Positions 1-6,886 of a stretch of DNA of 35,510 nt are shown piece after piece. Within the stretch, counting starts at the first letter, position 1; every line of letters begins with the position of its first letter. The DNA is taken from contig CALUSG010000009.1 of assembly GCA_944323365.1 (NCBI GenBank), positions 1-35,510 on the forward strand, in the 5' to 3' direction. Source of the stretch: Candidatus Gastranaerophilales bacterium (GTDB lineage Bacteria > Cyanobacteriota > Vampirovibrionia > Gastranaerophilales > Gastranaerophilaceae). Under the pieces are notes generated by a model. It searched no databases and was not told the origin of the DNA. It worked only from the letters and a program-made list of their open reading frames with translations. The translations under genes and the position numbers were made by a program.

Positions 1-384
1 TCAGGATTTTTTGACGCAATATTTAATCAAATCTGTTTAAACGGTTGGAGAGAGAATATAAATATAGATAATAACGAATATATGCAGGAAATGCTAAAAA
101 CAGGCAAGTTGTTGTTAAGGACCATGATAGATGATGGAACATATTATGCAAGTAATTATTCAACGAATAATTACATAAGAGAAATAACTGATGAAGAAGC
201 AATAGCACAAGCAGAGGCAAAATATAACACAGAAAAACAGAAAATAGAAAATAAAGAAGAAATTTTAGATTTAAAGATGAAGAATTTGGACACTGAAATT
301 TCTTCACTCACAACTGAATATGATACAATAAAATCAGTTATTTCAAAAAATATAGAAAAATCGTTTAAACGCTATGACGCATAA
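1..384 (+). CDS. C-terminal part of an MGMAA-family surface-type protein (5' end outside window)
   Basis: The reading frame is open from base 1 to the stop at 382-384, so only the last 127 residues are visible. They carry the module shared with the genes at 25058-26221 and 34407-35510: a GKLLL segment, then an acidic-alanine coiled coil (DEEAIAQAEAKYN...), then a conserved end (LDTEISSLTTEYDTIKSVI.KNIEKSFK). No catalytic motif is visible. I recognise the family as typical of Gastranaerophilales but know of no function. By analogy with flagellin- and needle-type proteins, which have conserved helical termini around a variable middle, a secreted or surface structural role is possible. That is inference. 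The first ATG in view (82) is internal. Confidence 0.8.
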   Translation, partial: SGFFDAIFNQICLNGWRENINIDNNEYMQEMLKTGKLLLRTMIDDGTYYASNYSTNNYIREITDEEAIAQAEAKYNTEKQKIENKEEILDLKMKNLDTEISSLTTEYDTIKSVISKNIEKSFKRYDA

Positions 385-414
385 TAACATTAGCAAAACA
401 GGGATTTGATTTGT

Positions 415-1239
415 TTAGACTCCTGAAACATCGGGTAAATCAATACTTTTAAGTCGTTGTTCAATCCTTCTGTACCATTTTAAATGTTGTTTAAAAAGTA
501 TTTTATAATTATTTAAATCCCCTTTTGAAATTTCAGACATTTGGTTGTTACAAACTTCTTCCATTGATTTTTCGAGGAAATGAGTATACTCTTTTCTGTC
601 TATATTTGAATCACTAAGCTCAATTCTTTTGCCGAATTCGACAAGAACTTCCGGACGATTATCCCGCAAAAAACAATATTCTATTGATATAGGAATTAAG
701 TTAACCTTTCCGTATTTTTTTACCGCATTTTGAGCAATATATGCTAATCCAGTTTGAAATTCAACCGGCCTATAATGTGGAGGTCGGATTATTCCCTGCG
801 GGAATATAAATAATACGTTTCTTAAATCTTTTAATAAATCTACTGAATATTTTAATGCTTTCATCGCTGTCTGTGGTGATTTTTTGCAAACAGAATATGC
901 TCCGCCACGTCTTAATAATGGAAATCTGTTTAATTCTTCAACCATTAGACGAATTTCTTTATGAAATATTCTATGAGAAATATTATATAATACTATTCCA
1001 TCCCACCAGTTACAGTGTGGAGCAAAAACTATTGTAGGATATTTGGAATCACGTTCAAAAAAACTTTCTGCATTTTTATATCTAAATGCATAAAATCTGT
1101 TTTGGAGCATGTTAAAGAAGAATAAGCTAGCTATTGTCAACCAAAATTTATTTGTCTTTGCAGGCTTGAATTTTTCGTCTTTATTCCTTAATTTTGTCGG
1201 TGGAATATCGCAATATAAATGTTCCTCTTTTGTTTTCAT
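415..1239 (-). CDS. PlsC-like lysophospholipid/glycerolipid acyltransferase
   Basis: This 274-residue protein has the LPLAT (PlsC) hallmarks: an HX4D catalytic motif (H75-CNWW-D80) and an FPQG motif at 146-149, a variant of the usual FPEG that binds glycerol phosphate. A hydrophobic stretch near residues 33-48 could be a membrane anchor. The family transfers acyl chains from acyl-ACP or acyl-CoA to a lysophospholipid or related hydroxyl acceptor at the inner membrane. The exact acceptor cannot be read from sequence. The gene stands alone and is divergent from the DtxR-type gene. I see no convincing ribosome-binding site, and a -10 box ends only seven bases before the ATG, so the transcript may be leaderless. 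Confidence 0.85.
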   Translation of the reverse strand: MKTKEEHLYCDIPPTKLRNKDEKFKPAKTNKFWLTIASLFFFNMLQNRFYAFRYKNAESFFERDSKYPTIVFAPHCNWWDGIVLYNISHRIFHKEIRLMVEELNRFPLLRRGGAYSVCKKSPQTAMKALKYSVDLLKDLRNVLFIFPQGIIRPPHYRPVEFQTGLAYIAQNAVKKYGKVNLIPISIEYCFLRDNRPEVLVEFGKRIELSDSNIDRKEYTHFLEKSMEEVCNNQMSEISKGDLNNYKILFKQHLKWYRRIEQRLKSIDLPDVSGV

Positions 1240-1246
1240 AATTTTT

Positions 1247-1274
1247 ATTGTACTCCGTTAACAGTTTAAAGCAA
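1247..1274 (-). promoter_or_regulatory. Predicted promoter of the PlsC-like gene
   Basis: On the minus strand TTGCTT (1274-1269), a 16-base spacer and TACAAT (1252-1247) form a plausible sigma70-type promoter. The -10 box ends seven bases before the ATG at 1239, so transcription should begin at or next to the start codon. Confidence 0.5.
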
Positions 1275-1336
1275 ACACTTAAATCATACTTTTTAAGAAA
1301 ACTTTACGTTATTATTTTACTTTTTTTTATGAAATT

Positions 1337-1365
1337 TTGCAAGACAGTAGAATTTATACTATAAT
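1337..1365 (+). promoter_or_regulatory. Predicted promoter of the DtxR-type gene; leaderless
   Basis: TTGCAA (1337-1342), a 17-base spacer and TATAAT (1360-1365) form a near-consensus promoter. The A of the ATG at 1372 lies exactly where +1 is expected, and no Shine-Dalgarno sequence precedes it. Confidence 0.65.
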
Positions 1366-1371
1366 TTTTAT

Positions 1372-1749
1372 ATGGATAAATTATCTCGCAGTCAGGAAGA
1401 TTACTTAGAAGAAATTTATGTTCAAGTGATAAAAAACGGATGTGCTAAGGTCACGGCCATATCCCAATCCTTAAACGTTAAAAAGGCCTCCGTTACTTCT
1501 GCTTTAATTAGTCTTGCCGAGAAAAAACTTATTAACTATGAACCTTATTCATCAGTTACACTTACCGAAGAAGGCCTAAAACTCTCTAAAAAAATCTATA
1601 AAAAACATATCGTCCTTAATAAATTATTTAATGAAATCCTGAAATTAGATAACGCCTCGCAAATCGCTTGTTCCGTAGAACACCTTATATCTGACGAAAA
1701 TTTGTCTAAAATTGAAAAGTTTATCTCTAATACTAATTTCGACTATTGA
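1372..1749 (+). CDS. DtxR/MntR-family metal-dependent transcriptional regulator
   Basis: This 125-residue protein has an N-terminal winged helix-turn-helix (about 5-70) and a metal-binding dimerisation domain, with no C-terminal SH3/FeoA domain, as in the short MntR type. Aligned by eye to B. subtilis MntR and corynebacterial DtxR, the metal-site positions are D10, E13, H79, C100, E103 and H104. D10 matches MntR (Asp8), whereas C100 matches DtxR (Cys102), so the site is a hybrid of the manganese-type and iron-type ligand sets. Two palindromes just downstream (1772-1809) are likely operators. The start is supported by a promoter that places +1 on the ATG. Confidence 0.88.
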   Translation: MDKLSRSQEDYLEEIYVQVIKNGCAKVTAISQSLNVKKASVTSALISLAEKKLINYEPYSSVTLTEEGLKLSKKIYKKHIVLNKLFNEILKLDNASQIACSVEHLISDENLSKIEKFISNTNFDY

Positions 1750-1771
1750 CTTTATATTTTTTTCTGATAAA

Positions 1772-1809
1772 GTTAGACATGTCTAACAAATAAGTTAGTT
1801 TAATCTAAC
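1772..1809. promoter_or_regulatory. Tandem palindromic operators, probably for the DtxR-type regulator
   Basis: GTTAGACATGTCTAAC (1772-1787) is a perfect 16-bp palindrome. GTTAGTTTAATCTAAC (1794-1809) shares both outer half-sites and has one mismatched pair. They begin 22 bp apart, about two helical turns, so both lie on roughly the same DNA face. The TTAG...CTAA outline resembles known IdeR/DtxR boxes. They end 13 bases before the ATG of the gene at 1823, which points to repression of that gene. Confidence 0.65.
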
Positions 1810-1822
1810 AAAAAGGATTGAA

Positions 1823-2818
1823 ATGAAAATCAATACACTGGCTAAATACATAGATCAGCCGCTAATAGTTAATAAATTAAATCAGCAGATGCCGAAATTA
1901 CTTATTGGCTCGGCAGCGGGTATAGCGATATATGATGGAATAAAACATAAGGATAAAAAGCATAAGTTTTTAAAGAATACAATAATAGGGGCATCAATTG
2001 TTTCAGCGACATTGTTTAGTGTTAAGAAATGGAAGTTAATAGAAACGACACCGGTAACTGAAATAATAAAAAAGCAAACGGATGAAGTTACAAAATATAT
2101 AAAGAAAAAGAATATAACGGATAACTTTTTACTGTCTATACTTAATAAGTCTAAGGCTAACCACCTTTCCTTGGACGAAATTTCGGTTTTGTTTGGAAAG
2201 TTGAAAGACGATTCAGACAGAACCGTTTTATTTAAGACATTGTTTTCAGAGAATAAAAATTTAACGTCCTCAGAGATTTTTTCAGAGATAAAAAGGTTGT
2301 CTGTTTTGGGTGCAGTTCCGGTTGTAAGTGGTGTAGCAGGCGGGATAATGGCTGACGCAGTTACAGGCACATCTTCTTTAAAAAAATCAGCGAATAAAGT
2401 GAAAGAGGGATTTTATCAGTATTTTGCAAATATATTTTTATGTAATGTAGGAGCAGGAGCAGCTTTATTCGGGGCGGAAAAGCTTGTAAAACATGGAGTT
2501 ATAAAACCCTTAACACCTGCTAAAAAGCTTGTAACTATTTTATCGGGGATTACGGCAACAGGTATTATAGGCGGCAGTTATATAGCTAATTTTTTGAGCA
2601 AAAAGATAATTAATCCATTGTTTGGTCAAAAAAAGCAAAGAGGTATATATTCTGAACGTAAGCCTGAACCTTTGGATATTGCATTGCATAGTGACGATAT
2701 AGCTACAGCCGGTGTATTATCAGGAGTTAAATGGATAGAGCCAATGCTGCCTGTAATGTATTTTATATCAGGATTTAGAGCGGGTATAGGATATCGTAAT
2801 GTTAACAAACAAAAATAA
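1823..2818 (+). CDS. Unknown multi-pass membrane protein, probably metal-regulated
   Basis: I do not recognise this 331-residue protein. It has several Gly/Ala-rich hydrophobic segments (about 25-40, 52-68, 160-182, 197-218, 233-258 and 300-322), a charged helical stretch at about 75-155, and a basic, Tyr-containing loop near 270-280. There is no signal peptide, Cys pair or nucleotide-binding motif. AAAGGA lies a few bases before the ATG. The tandem operators at 1772-1809 are immediately upstream, so expression probably follows iron or manganese status. A transport or membrane-remodelling role would fit, but nothing in the sequence proves one. No clear terminator follows; the next gene has its own promoter. 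Confidence 0.75.
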   Translation: MKINTLAKYIDQPLIVNKLNQQMPKLLIGSAAGIAIYDGIKHKDKKHKFLKNTIIGASIVSATLFSVKKWKLIETTPVTEIIKKQTDEVTKYIKKKNITDNFLLSILNKSKANHLSLDEISVLFGKLKDDSDRTVLFKTLFSENKNLTSSEIFSEIKRLSVLGAVPVVSGVAGGIMADAVTGTSSLKKSANKVKEGFYQYFANIFLCNVGAGAALFGAEKLVKHGVIKPLTPAKKLVTILSGITATGIIGGSYIANFLSKKIINPLFGQKKQRGIYSERKPEPLDIALHSDDIATAGVLSGVKWIEPMLPVMYFISGFRAGIGYRNVNKQK

Positions 2819-2822
2819 ATGT

Positions 2823-2851
2823 TTGACATGAATTTTGGATTATTTTAAAAT
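2823..2851 (+). promoter_or_regulatory. Strong predicted promoter of the unknown 2867-5579 operon
   Basis: TTGACA (2823-2828), a 17-base spacer and TAAAAT (2846-2851) give a near-perfect promoter. The expected start is near 2858, only about nine bases before the small reading frame at 2867. Confidence 0.7.
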
Positions 2852-2866
2852 TTTTTTAAAGAGGAA

Positions 2867-2962
2867 ATGAAGTGGATATCTTCAGCTGTAGCCGCAGCCG
2901 TAAAAGCCGGAACACTCAAAGAAATAACATTTCCACGTGCTGATTGGGAGTTATTTTCTTAA
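2867..2962 (+). CDS. Small 31-residue peptide, leading gene of the unknown operon
   Basis: A short open frame encodes a 31-residue peptide with an Ala/Val-rich helix (SSAVAAAVKAG) and an acidic-aromatic end (WELFS). It lies directly behind a strong promoter. GAGG (2861-2864) is only two bases from the ATG, closer than usual, and the predicted leader is only about nine bases. The stop is 27 bases before the next gene's ATG. It could be a genuine small protein, a leader peptide controlling the operon, or a chance frame. I lean towards real because of its composition and position. Confidence 0.5.
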   Translation: MKWISSAVAAAVKAGTLKEITFPRADWELFS

Positions 2963-2989
2963 GTGTCCTCTAACAAAGAGGATTTTTTA

Positions 2990-3679
2990 ATGCATTTAGC
3001 GACATTACAAAAGACAAGAGTAGGAACCTGTCCGCATGGACTTCCTTTGGGGGCATGCCCTATATGTAACGGGATGTCAGGAGGTGGCGGAGCTAAAAAA
3101 GCTGATTTTTCAGCAAAACCCGGCGAGATGAGCTGGAACGAATGTGCTGCCATAGGGGCATTTTTAAGAGCACAAAAGGCTGCACAACAAGCAAAAGAAG
3201 CTGATTTTCAGGCACATATTCAAGCTTTGGCAAAATTCCAAAATACAATGGCTAATGCTGCACAAAAAGCCGCACAATTTGCAACTCTGATACAAAGTTC
3301 TATGCCGGCAATTATAGCAAAACCGTTAGCTTTTGTTATGAATAATATTATTGCTAACGGTCTAAATATTTTAAAAAATTTACCAAATGCAGTGACAAAT
3401 TTTGTACAAAATTTGTCACAAAAATTAGCTGATATTTCAGATAAATTAACGGCAGTGTATGGTGAAATAAAAGCTGCAATCGCTAAAAAAATATCTGAAA
3501 CATTTAAAGATATTAAAAAGAAAATAAAGTCTTTGTTTGGTATTTTTGAGCCAACGGATATTGACAGCGAAGATAAAAAAGTAGACGAGGCAAAGCGTAC
3601 CTTTGAATTAAAAACATTTATACATAAACTATATAAAAAATTAAAGAATGGTGAGAAAGATGAAAGTAACTCAATTTAA
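2990..3679 (+). CDS. Unknown zinc-ribbon plus amphipathic-helix protein
   Basis: This 229-residue protein starts with a probable zinc-binding knuckle (C14-P-H16...C23-P-I-C26) followed by a Gly4 linker. The rest is Ala/Lys/Gln-rich helix (about 50-120), a hydrophobic section (about 95-135) and basic helices (about 150-229). I recall similar CPHGLP.GACPIC proteins in Gastranaerophilales genomes but know of no function. The start at 2990 is chosen because AGAGGA (2977-2982) is correctly spaced from it; an upstream in-frame GTG at 2963 has no ribosome-binding site and would abut the preceding stop. The 3' end overlaps the next gene by 20 bases. Confidence 0.75.
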   Translation: MHLATLQKTRVGTCPHGLPLGACPICNGMSGGGGAKKADFSAKPGEMSWNECAAIGAFLRAQKAAQQAKEADFQAHIQALAKFQNTMANAAQKAAQFATLIQSSMPAIIAKPLAFVMNNIIANGLNILKNLPNAVTNFVQNLSQKLADISDKLTAVYGEIKAAIAKKISETFKDIKKKIKSLFGIFEPTDIDSEDKKVDEAKRTFELKTFIHKLYKKLKNGEKDESNSI

Positions 3680-5132
3680 TGATAGTGAAACAAGGATTAG
3701 AAATAGAAATTTAACACCGCAGCAGCAAATAACAAATGCTTATACGCAAGAGGGTGTTATTGTCAACAGTTTTTACAATAACAAATGTTTGAATGATATT
3801 TATGATACATTGATAATTTCAGACAACACAAAAATGCCGCAAAAATTGACTGAAGATAAATATGATACGGATAAAAAACTTTTGCCGATAAGCGGTATAG
3901 TTTTAGGTGTAATGGGTGCGTTAACTTTGCTGACAGCATTTGTAAAACGCAATGCAAAAATAAATTTAAAAATACCTGAATATAAAAAATTGCCGGCAAC
4001 TACTAGAAACGTTGCACTTAACGAAGAAACTCATCAAGCTTTATATCAGATGATTCAATCCCCAAATCAAAAAACAATTCTCGCAGGCACGGGTGTCTTG
4101 ACTTTATCCGTTATGGCATTTATGGGCAAAACATTTTTTGACGGATTTAAAGATGTTTGGGTAAAAAAACGTGAAGCAGATATCCAAAAGAAGCTTCAAG
4201 AAAATTTAATAGAAGTGGAAACACAGTCATTTTCAGGTAAAATGCAGATTGTAAGGAGTATGCTTGCTAAATATGCTGTTGAATTTAATAAATATTTATC
4301 TCCTTACAAAAAAGCATCATTACCCGATTTTGGCAAAGTTAATTCTTTGACATTTACTTCTAAAACTCCTGATAAAAAAGAACGTAAAAATATGGCAGGA
4401 TATTTTATGCTTGGACTTGGAACAGCAGCTTCAATCGTCGGTTTAGCGTATGTTTCTATGAGAAATTTAAACAAAGGTAAATTACATATTGATAAGTATA
4501 TAAAAGATACTAAAGCAATAATAACAGATATTGTATCTAATTCTAATAAGAATACGATGGAAGAAGACAAGCTAAAACTAAGACATTTGTTAAAAGTTGT
4601 GGATGCAAAGCCTCAGGATATTGAGGAATTATTAAACGGTTTGAAATGGGAAACAAAAGAAGTAAATAAATTTATGAAAGATGTTAACCGGGAGATACAA
4701 ACCTCAACGACGAAAGTAAACGAAGCAATGGGAGGCGACGGCACTCCAAAACCTTCATTTTATTCACATGTAGATGATTATAGAGCGTTTTTCTATAACT
4801 GGTTGTTAGATACAAAAAATCCTCAGTTCAAACAGTTGTTTTTTGGCATAACCGGATTAACAGCGATAGGTTATGGAGGTAAATTATTGGGTGAAGCCGT
4901 AAAAGAAGTTCAGGTTAAAAAGGTTAATGCGGATACAGAATTAGATTTACAAAGACGGCTTGTATCGACTGAATTAAGGAATTTTAAGTCTAAAAAAGAT
5001 GCGGCAATACAACCATTAGTCGAAGAGTTTTACCGTCAGGTCGATGCGGGAAAATCAAAAAAAGAATTAAAAGTAATGGCTGAAAATATTTTATTTGAGA
5101 TTAAAAACGGAGCTCCGTTTGTTTACTCATAA
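3660..5132 (+). CDS. Unknown four-helix membrane protein with internal duplication
   Basis: This 490-residue protein is unrecognised. Hydrophobic helices lie at about 76-95, 140-157, 246-268 and 393-412, with long charged helical regions between. The segment after helix 2 (G.TGVLTL...GKTF..GFKDVWVKKREADIQKKL) resembles the segment after helix 4 (G.TGLTAI...GKLL..AVKEVQVKKVNADTELDL), so it looks like a tandem duplication of a [TM, loop, TM, coiled helix] unit. The ATG at 3660 is preferred because GGTGAG (3650-3655) precedes it; an in-frame ATG at 3648 has only a weak site. It overlaps the previous gene by 20 bases and is followed nine bases later by the next. Confidence 0.78.
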   Translation: MKVTQFNDSETRIRNRNLTPQQQITNAYTQEGVIVNSFYNNKCLNDIYDTLIISDNTKMPQKLTEDKYDTDKKLLPISGIVLGVMGALTLLTAFVKRNAKINLKIPEYKKLPATTRNVALNEETHQALYQMIQSPNQKTILAGTGVLTLSVMAFMGKTFFDGFKDVWVKKREADIQKKLQENLIEVETQSFSGKMQIVRSMLAKYAVEFNKYLSPYKKASLPDFGKVNSLTFTSKTPDKKERKNMAGYFMLGLGTAASIVGLAYVSMRNLNKGKLHIDKYIKDTKAIITDIVSNSNKNTMEEDKLKLRHLLKVVDAKPQDIEELLNGLKWETKEVNKFMKDVNREIQTSTTKVNEAMGGDGTPKPSFYSHVDDYRAFFYNWLLDTKNPQFKQLFFGITGLTAIGYGGKLLGEAVKEVQVKKVNADTELDLQRRLVSTELRNFKSKKDAAIQPLVEEFYRQVDAGKSKKELKVMAENILFEIKNGAPFVYS

Positions 5133-5141
5133 GGAGGATAA

Positions 5142-5579
5142 ATGGTTGTTCAACCTGTGGCATTTCAATTGCCGGATAAAAATAGAAATTACTGTGTAGT
5201 TGACAAAAGAAAAGTTAATTTATTTGTAAAAATGGACAAATATTCACTGCCATATATGCAACGAGTCTTAAAAACAACAGACGATGAAAAACATGTGACC
5301 GAAACACTTTATATTCTTGATCGAATGATTGACAATGGTACAAAAAATATTGATAAATTGTACCCTGTGTTATCAAAGTTTAACAATACCAAATCTCCAA
5401 ATATTCAAACATTTTTAGCCGGGATTTATAGGAAATTGCAAATTCCTGATGCCTTTGGCCCTTTAGTTAAAATGTTAATACAAAATTCCATAAATCCTCC
5501 TTCAGAAGCCTTTTTTGATCCAAATGAGGAAATCGGCGGAGCAATACTGAGTTATTTAAACGATAGATTTAGGAATTAA
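5142..5579 (+). CDS. Unknown small all-helical (HEAT-like) protein
   Basis: This 145-residue soluble protein is predicted to be mainly paired helices (about 30-110), with a pattern reminiscent of HEAT/ARM repeats (for example HVTETLYILDRMIDNG, then IDKLYPVLSKF, then NIQTFLAGIYRKL). I do not recognise it. AAGGAGG (5131-5137) directly follows the previous stop and gives a strong start, so the gene is translated as part of the 2867-5579 operon. It may be a cytosolic partner or scaffold for the membrane protein upstream; that is inference from position only. Confidence 0.72.
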   Translation: MVVQPVAFQLPDKNRNYCVVDKRKVNLFVKMDKYSLPYMQRVLKTTDDEKHVTETLYILDRMIDNGTKNIDKLYPVLSKFNNTKSPNIQTFLAGIYRKLQIPDAFGPLVKMLIQNSINPPSEAFFDPNEEIGGAILSYLNDRFRN

Positions 5580-5582
5580 ATG

Positions 5583-5596
5583 TTACGATTTCGTAA
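5583..5596. promoter_or_regulatory. TTAC-N6-GTAA operator-like palindrome (site A)
   Basis: TTACGATTTCGTAA is the core of a perfect 9-bp inverted repeat (5579-5587 / 5592-5600). Its centre is about 50 bases upstream of the predicted start for the 5681 gene and it lies just upstream of the -35 box. The same kind of site occurs at 8781, 15052 and 26301. It also overlaps the stop codon of the previous gene and could double as a weak terminator, although no run of T follows. Confidence 0.5.
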
Positions 5597-5605
5597 CATT
5601 ATTTC

Positions 5606-5633
5606 TTGAAAAATTAAAGAATAACATTAAAAT
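5606..5633 (+). promoter_or_regulatory. Predicted promoter of the 5681 surface-family gene
   Basis: TTGAAA (5606-5611), a 16-base spacer and TAAAAT (5628-5633). The expected start near 5640 leaves a leader of about 40 bases with a ribosome-binding site (AAAGGAAG). Confidence 0.55.
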
Positions 5634-5680
5634 TACCGACATGACATGTGTAAATAACTTACAGAAAGGAAGTTGGCAAG

Positions 5681-6757
5681 ATGGGAATGGCGGCGTCACA
5701 AGCTAGATTTTTAGGTCTGACGGCCAGAAAAACCAATGTTGAATACGAAGGTCAACAGATAAACCAGCAACGTACAACATTGGCAAACCAATCAGCAAAT
5801 TATTATAATGATTTGCTCGGTATGTCTGTGCCAACTCCTCCTTCTGTTGACAGTTATACAAAAACTGTTTATACATTTAATGATGGTGCTTTAACAAATA
5901 CAGTAACAGCATTGATAGCACAGGCAGATGGTAAATATACTTTAAGTTATTTATCATCATACGAAGATGATTTTTCTCCTGTGGCAGCAGGCACAAGTGT
6001 CGTTACTAAAAATGGCAATGATTACATGGTAGGATCCGTAACTTTAAGAGAGTTAGGTGTAATGCCAAGTGAAGATGTGATAGAAAATGACCCATATTTA
6101 TCAACTTTAACTGAAGAACAGATTGAAGCTTTGATAAAAGAAGAAGAGCAATATGCTCATATGTTGCATGAAAAATACGGTGGCGATGACTATAATTACC
6201 GTCCAGGTATTGGAGGAGCTGAAGGAGTACTTATAAGTTCAGGCTGGCAAGTCAGATATGTTGAAAATTCTGCAACCGGAACTTGGACACCATATTTCTA
6301 CAAATTGGAAGATTTAGAAAATGGTGTAACAAATCAAAATGGCGATATACAGTCATCAATAAATTGTTACACAATAGGTACATCTACAAAAACTACTGAA
6401 ATTAAAGGTATAAAAGATTGTCATATTGAAAAAGATTCAACAGGCAGATATATTTCAATAACAATTCCATCTGAAGACGGAGGCCCCGGAGTTACATATT
6501 CATTAACTACATCAACTGTAACTGATCAGGATGCTTATGATGATGCAATGAATCAATATGAATATGATAAATATCAATATGATCAAACAATACAAGAAAT
6601 TAACGCTAAAATTGAAATAATTCAGGCTCAAGATAAGAACCTTGAATTAAGATTGAAGCAGTTGGATACCGAGCAAGATGCTATATCCAATGAAATGGAT
6701 GCAGTACAAAAGGTTATTGAAAAAAATACAGAAAGTTCATTCAAAACCTTTGGATAA
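5681..6757 (+). CDS. MGMAA-family surface-type protein
   Basis: This 358-residue protein begins MGMAASQARFLGLTARK, followed by a Gln/Asn-rich helix (about 20-50), a variable middle (about 60-285) rich in Tyr, Thr, Asp and Gly, and a C-terminal coiled coil (about 290-358) ending KQLDTEQDA...VIEKNTESSFKTFG. Both ends match the gene at 25058-26221; the middle does not. There is no Sec signal peptide, lipobox or LPXTG, so export would need another route. The pattern of helical conserved ends and a variable centre is like flagellin/hook-associated and needle proteins, but I see no sequence homology. It is monocistronic, with a promoter and operator upstream and a clear terminator downstream. Confidence 0.82.
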   Translation: MGMAASQARFLGLTARKTNVEYEGQQINQQRTTLANQSANYYNDLLGMSVPTPPSVDSYTKTVYTFNDGALTNTVTALIAQADGKYTLSYLSSYEDDFSPVAAGTSVVTKNGNDYMVGSVTLRELGVMPSEDVIENDPYLSTLTEEQIEALIKEEEQYAHMLHEKYGGDDYNYRPGIGGAEGVLISSGWQVRYVENSATGTWTPYFYKLEDLENGVTNQNGDIQSSINCYTIGTSTKTTEIKGIKDCHIEKDSTGRYISITIPSEDGGPGVTYSLTTSTVTDQDAYDDAMNQYEYDKYQYDQTIQEINAKIEIIQAQDKNLELRLKQLDTEQDAISNEMDAVQKVIEKNTESSFKTFG

Positions 6758-6798
6758 AAAGATTTTCCTTTCCCTTTTCCTTTTTCCTATTGATTTTC

Positions 6799-6826
6799 AA
6801 CGACTTTTCCAAAGTCGTTTTTTTTT
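6799..6826 (+). terminator. Rho-independent terminator
   Basis: A 9-bp perfect stem (AACGACTTT / AAAGTCGTT) with a three-base loop is followed by seven T. It ends transcription of the 5681 gene. A 26-base pure pyrimidine run (6763-6788) precedes it. Confidence 0.9.
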
Positions 6827-6886
6827 GTAATAAATATCATTAGTCGGCTGATTTGATAAATTATCTGTTTTTGATAATATCATTGT

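Noticed and set aside
1882-2370. 162-residue minus-strand open frame
   Set aside because: It is entirely antisense to the 1823-2818 gene, whose ribosome-binding site, operator and composition are better; it looks like a shadow frame.
2963-2989. GTG start for the zinc-ribbon protein
   Set aside because: No ribosome-binding site precedes it, whereas AGAGGA is well placed for the ATG at 2990.
5579-5600. Perfect 9-bp hairpin as a terminator of the 2867-5579 operon
   Set aside because: No run of T follows, and the same TTAC...GTAA core recurs at matching distances before other genes, so I list it mainly as an operator; weak terminator activity stays possible.
6763-6788. 26-base pure pyrimidine run as a functional element
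   Set aside because: It lies between a stop codon and a strong terminator; low-complexity sequence is enough to explain it.
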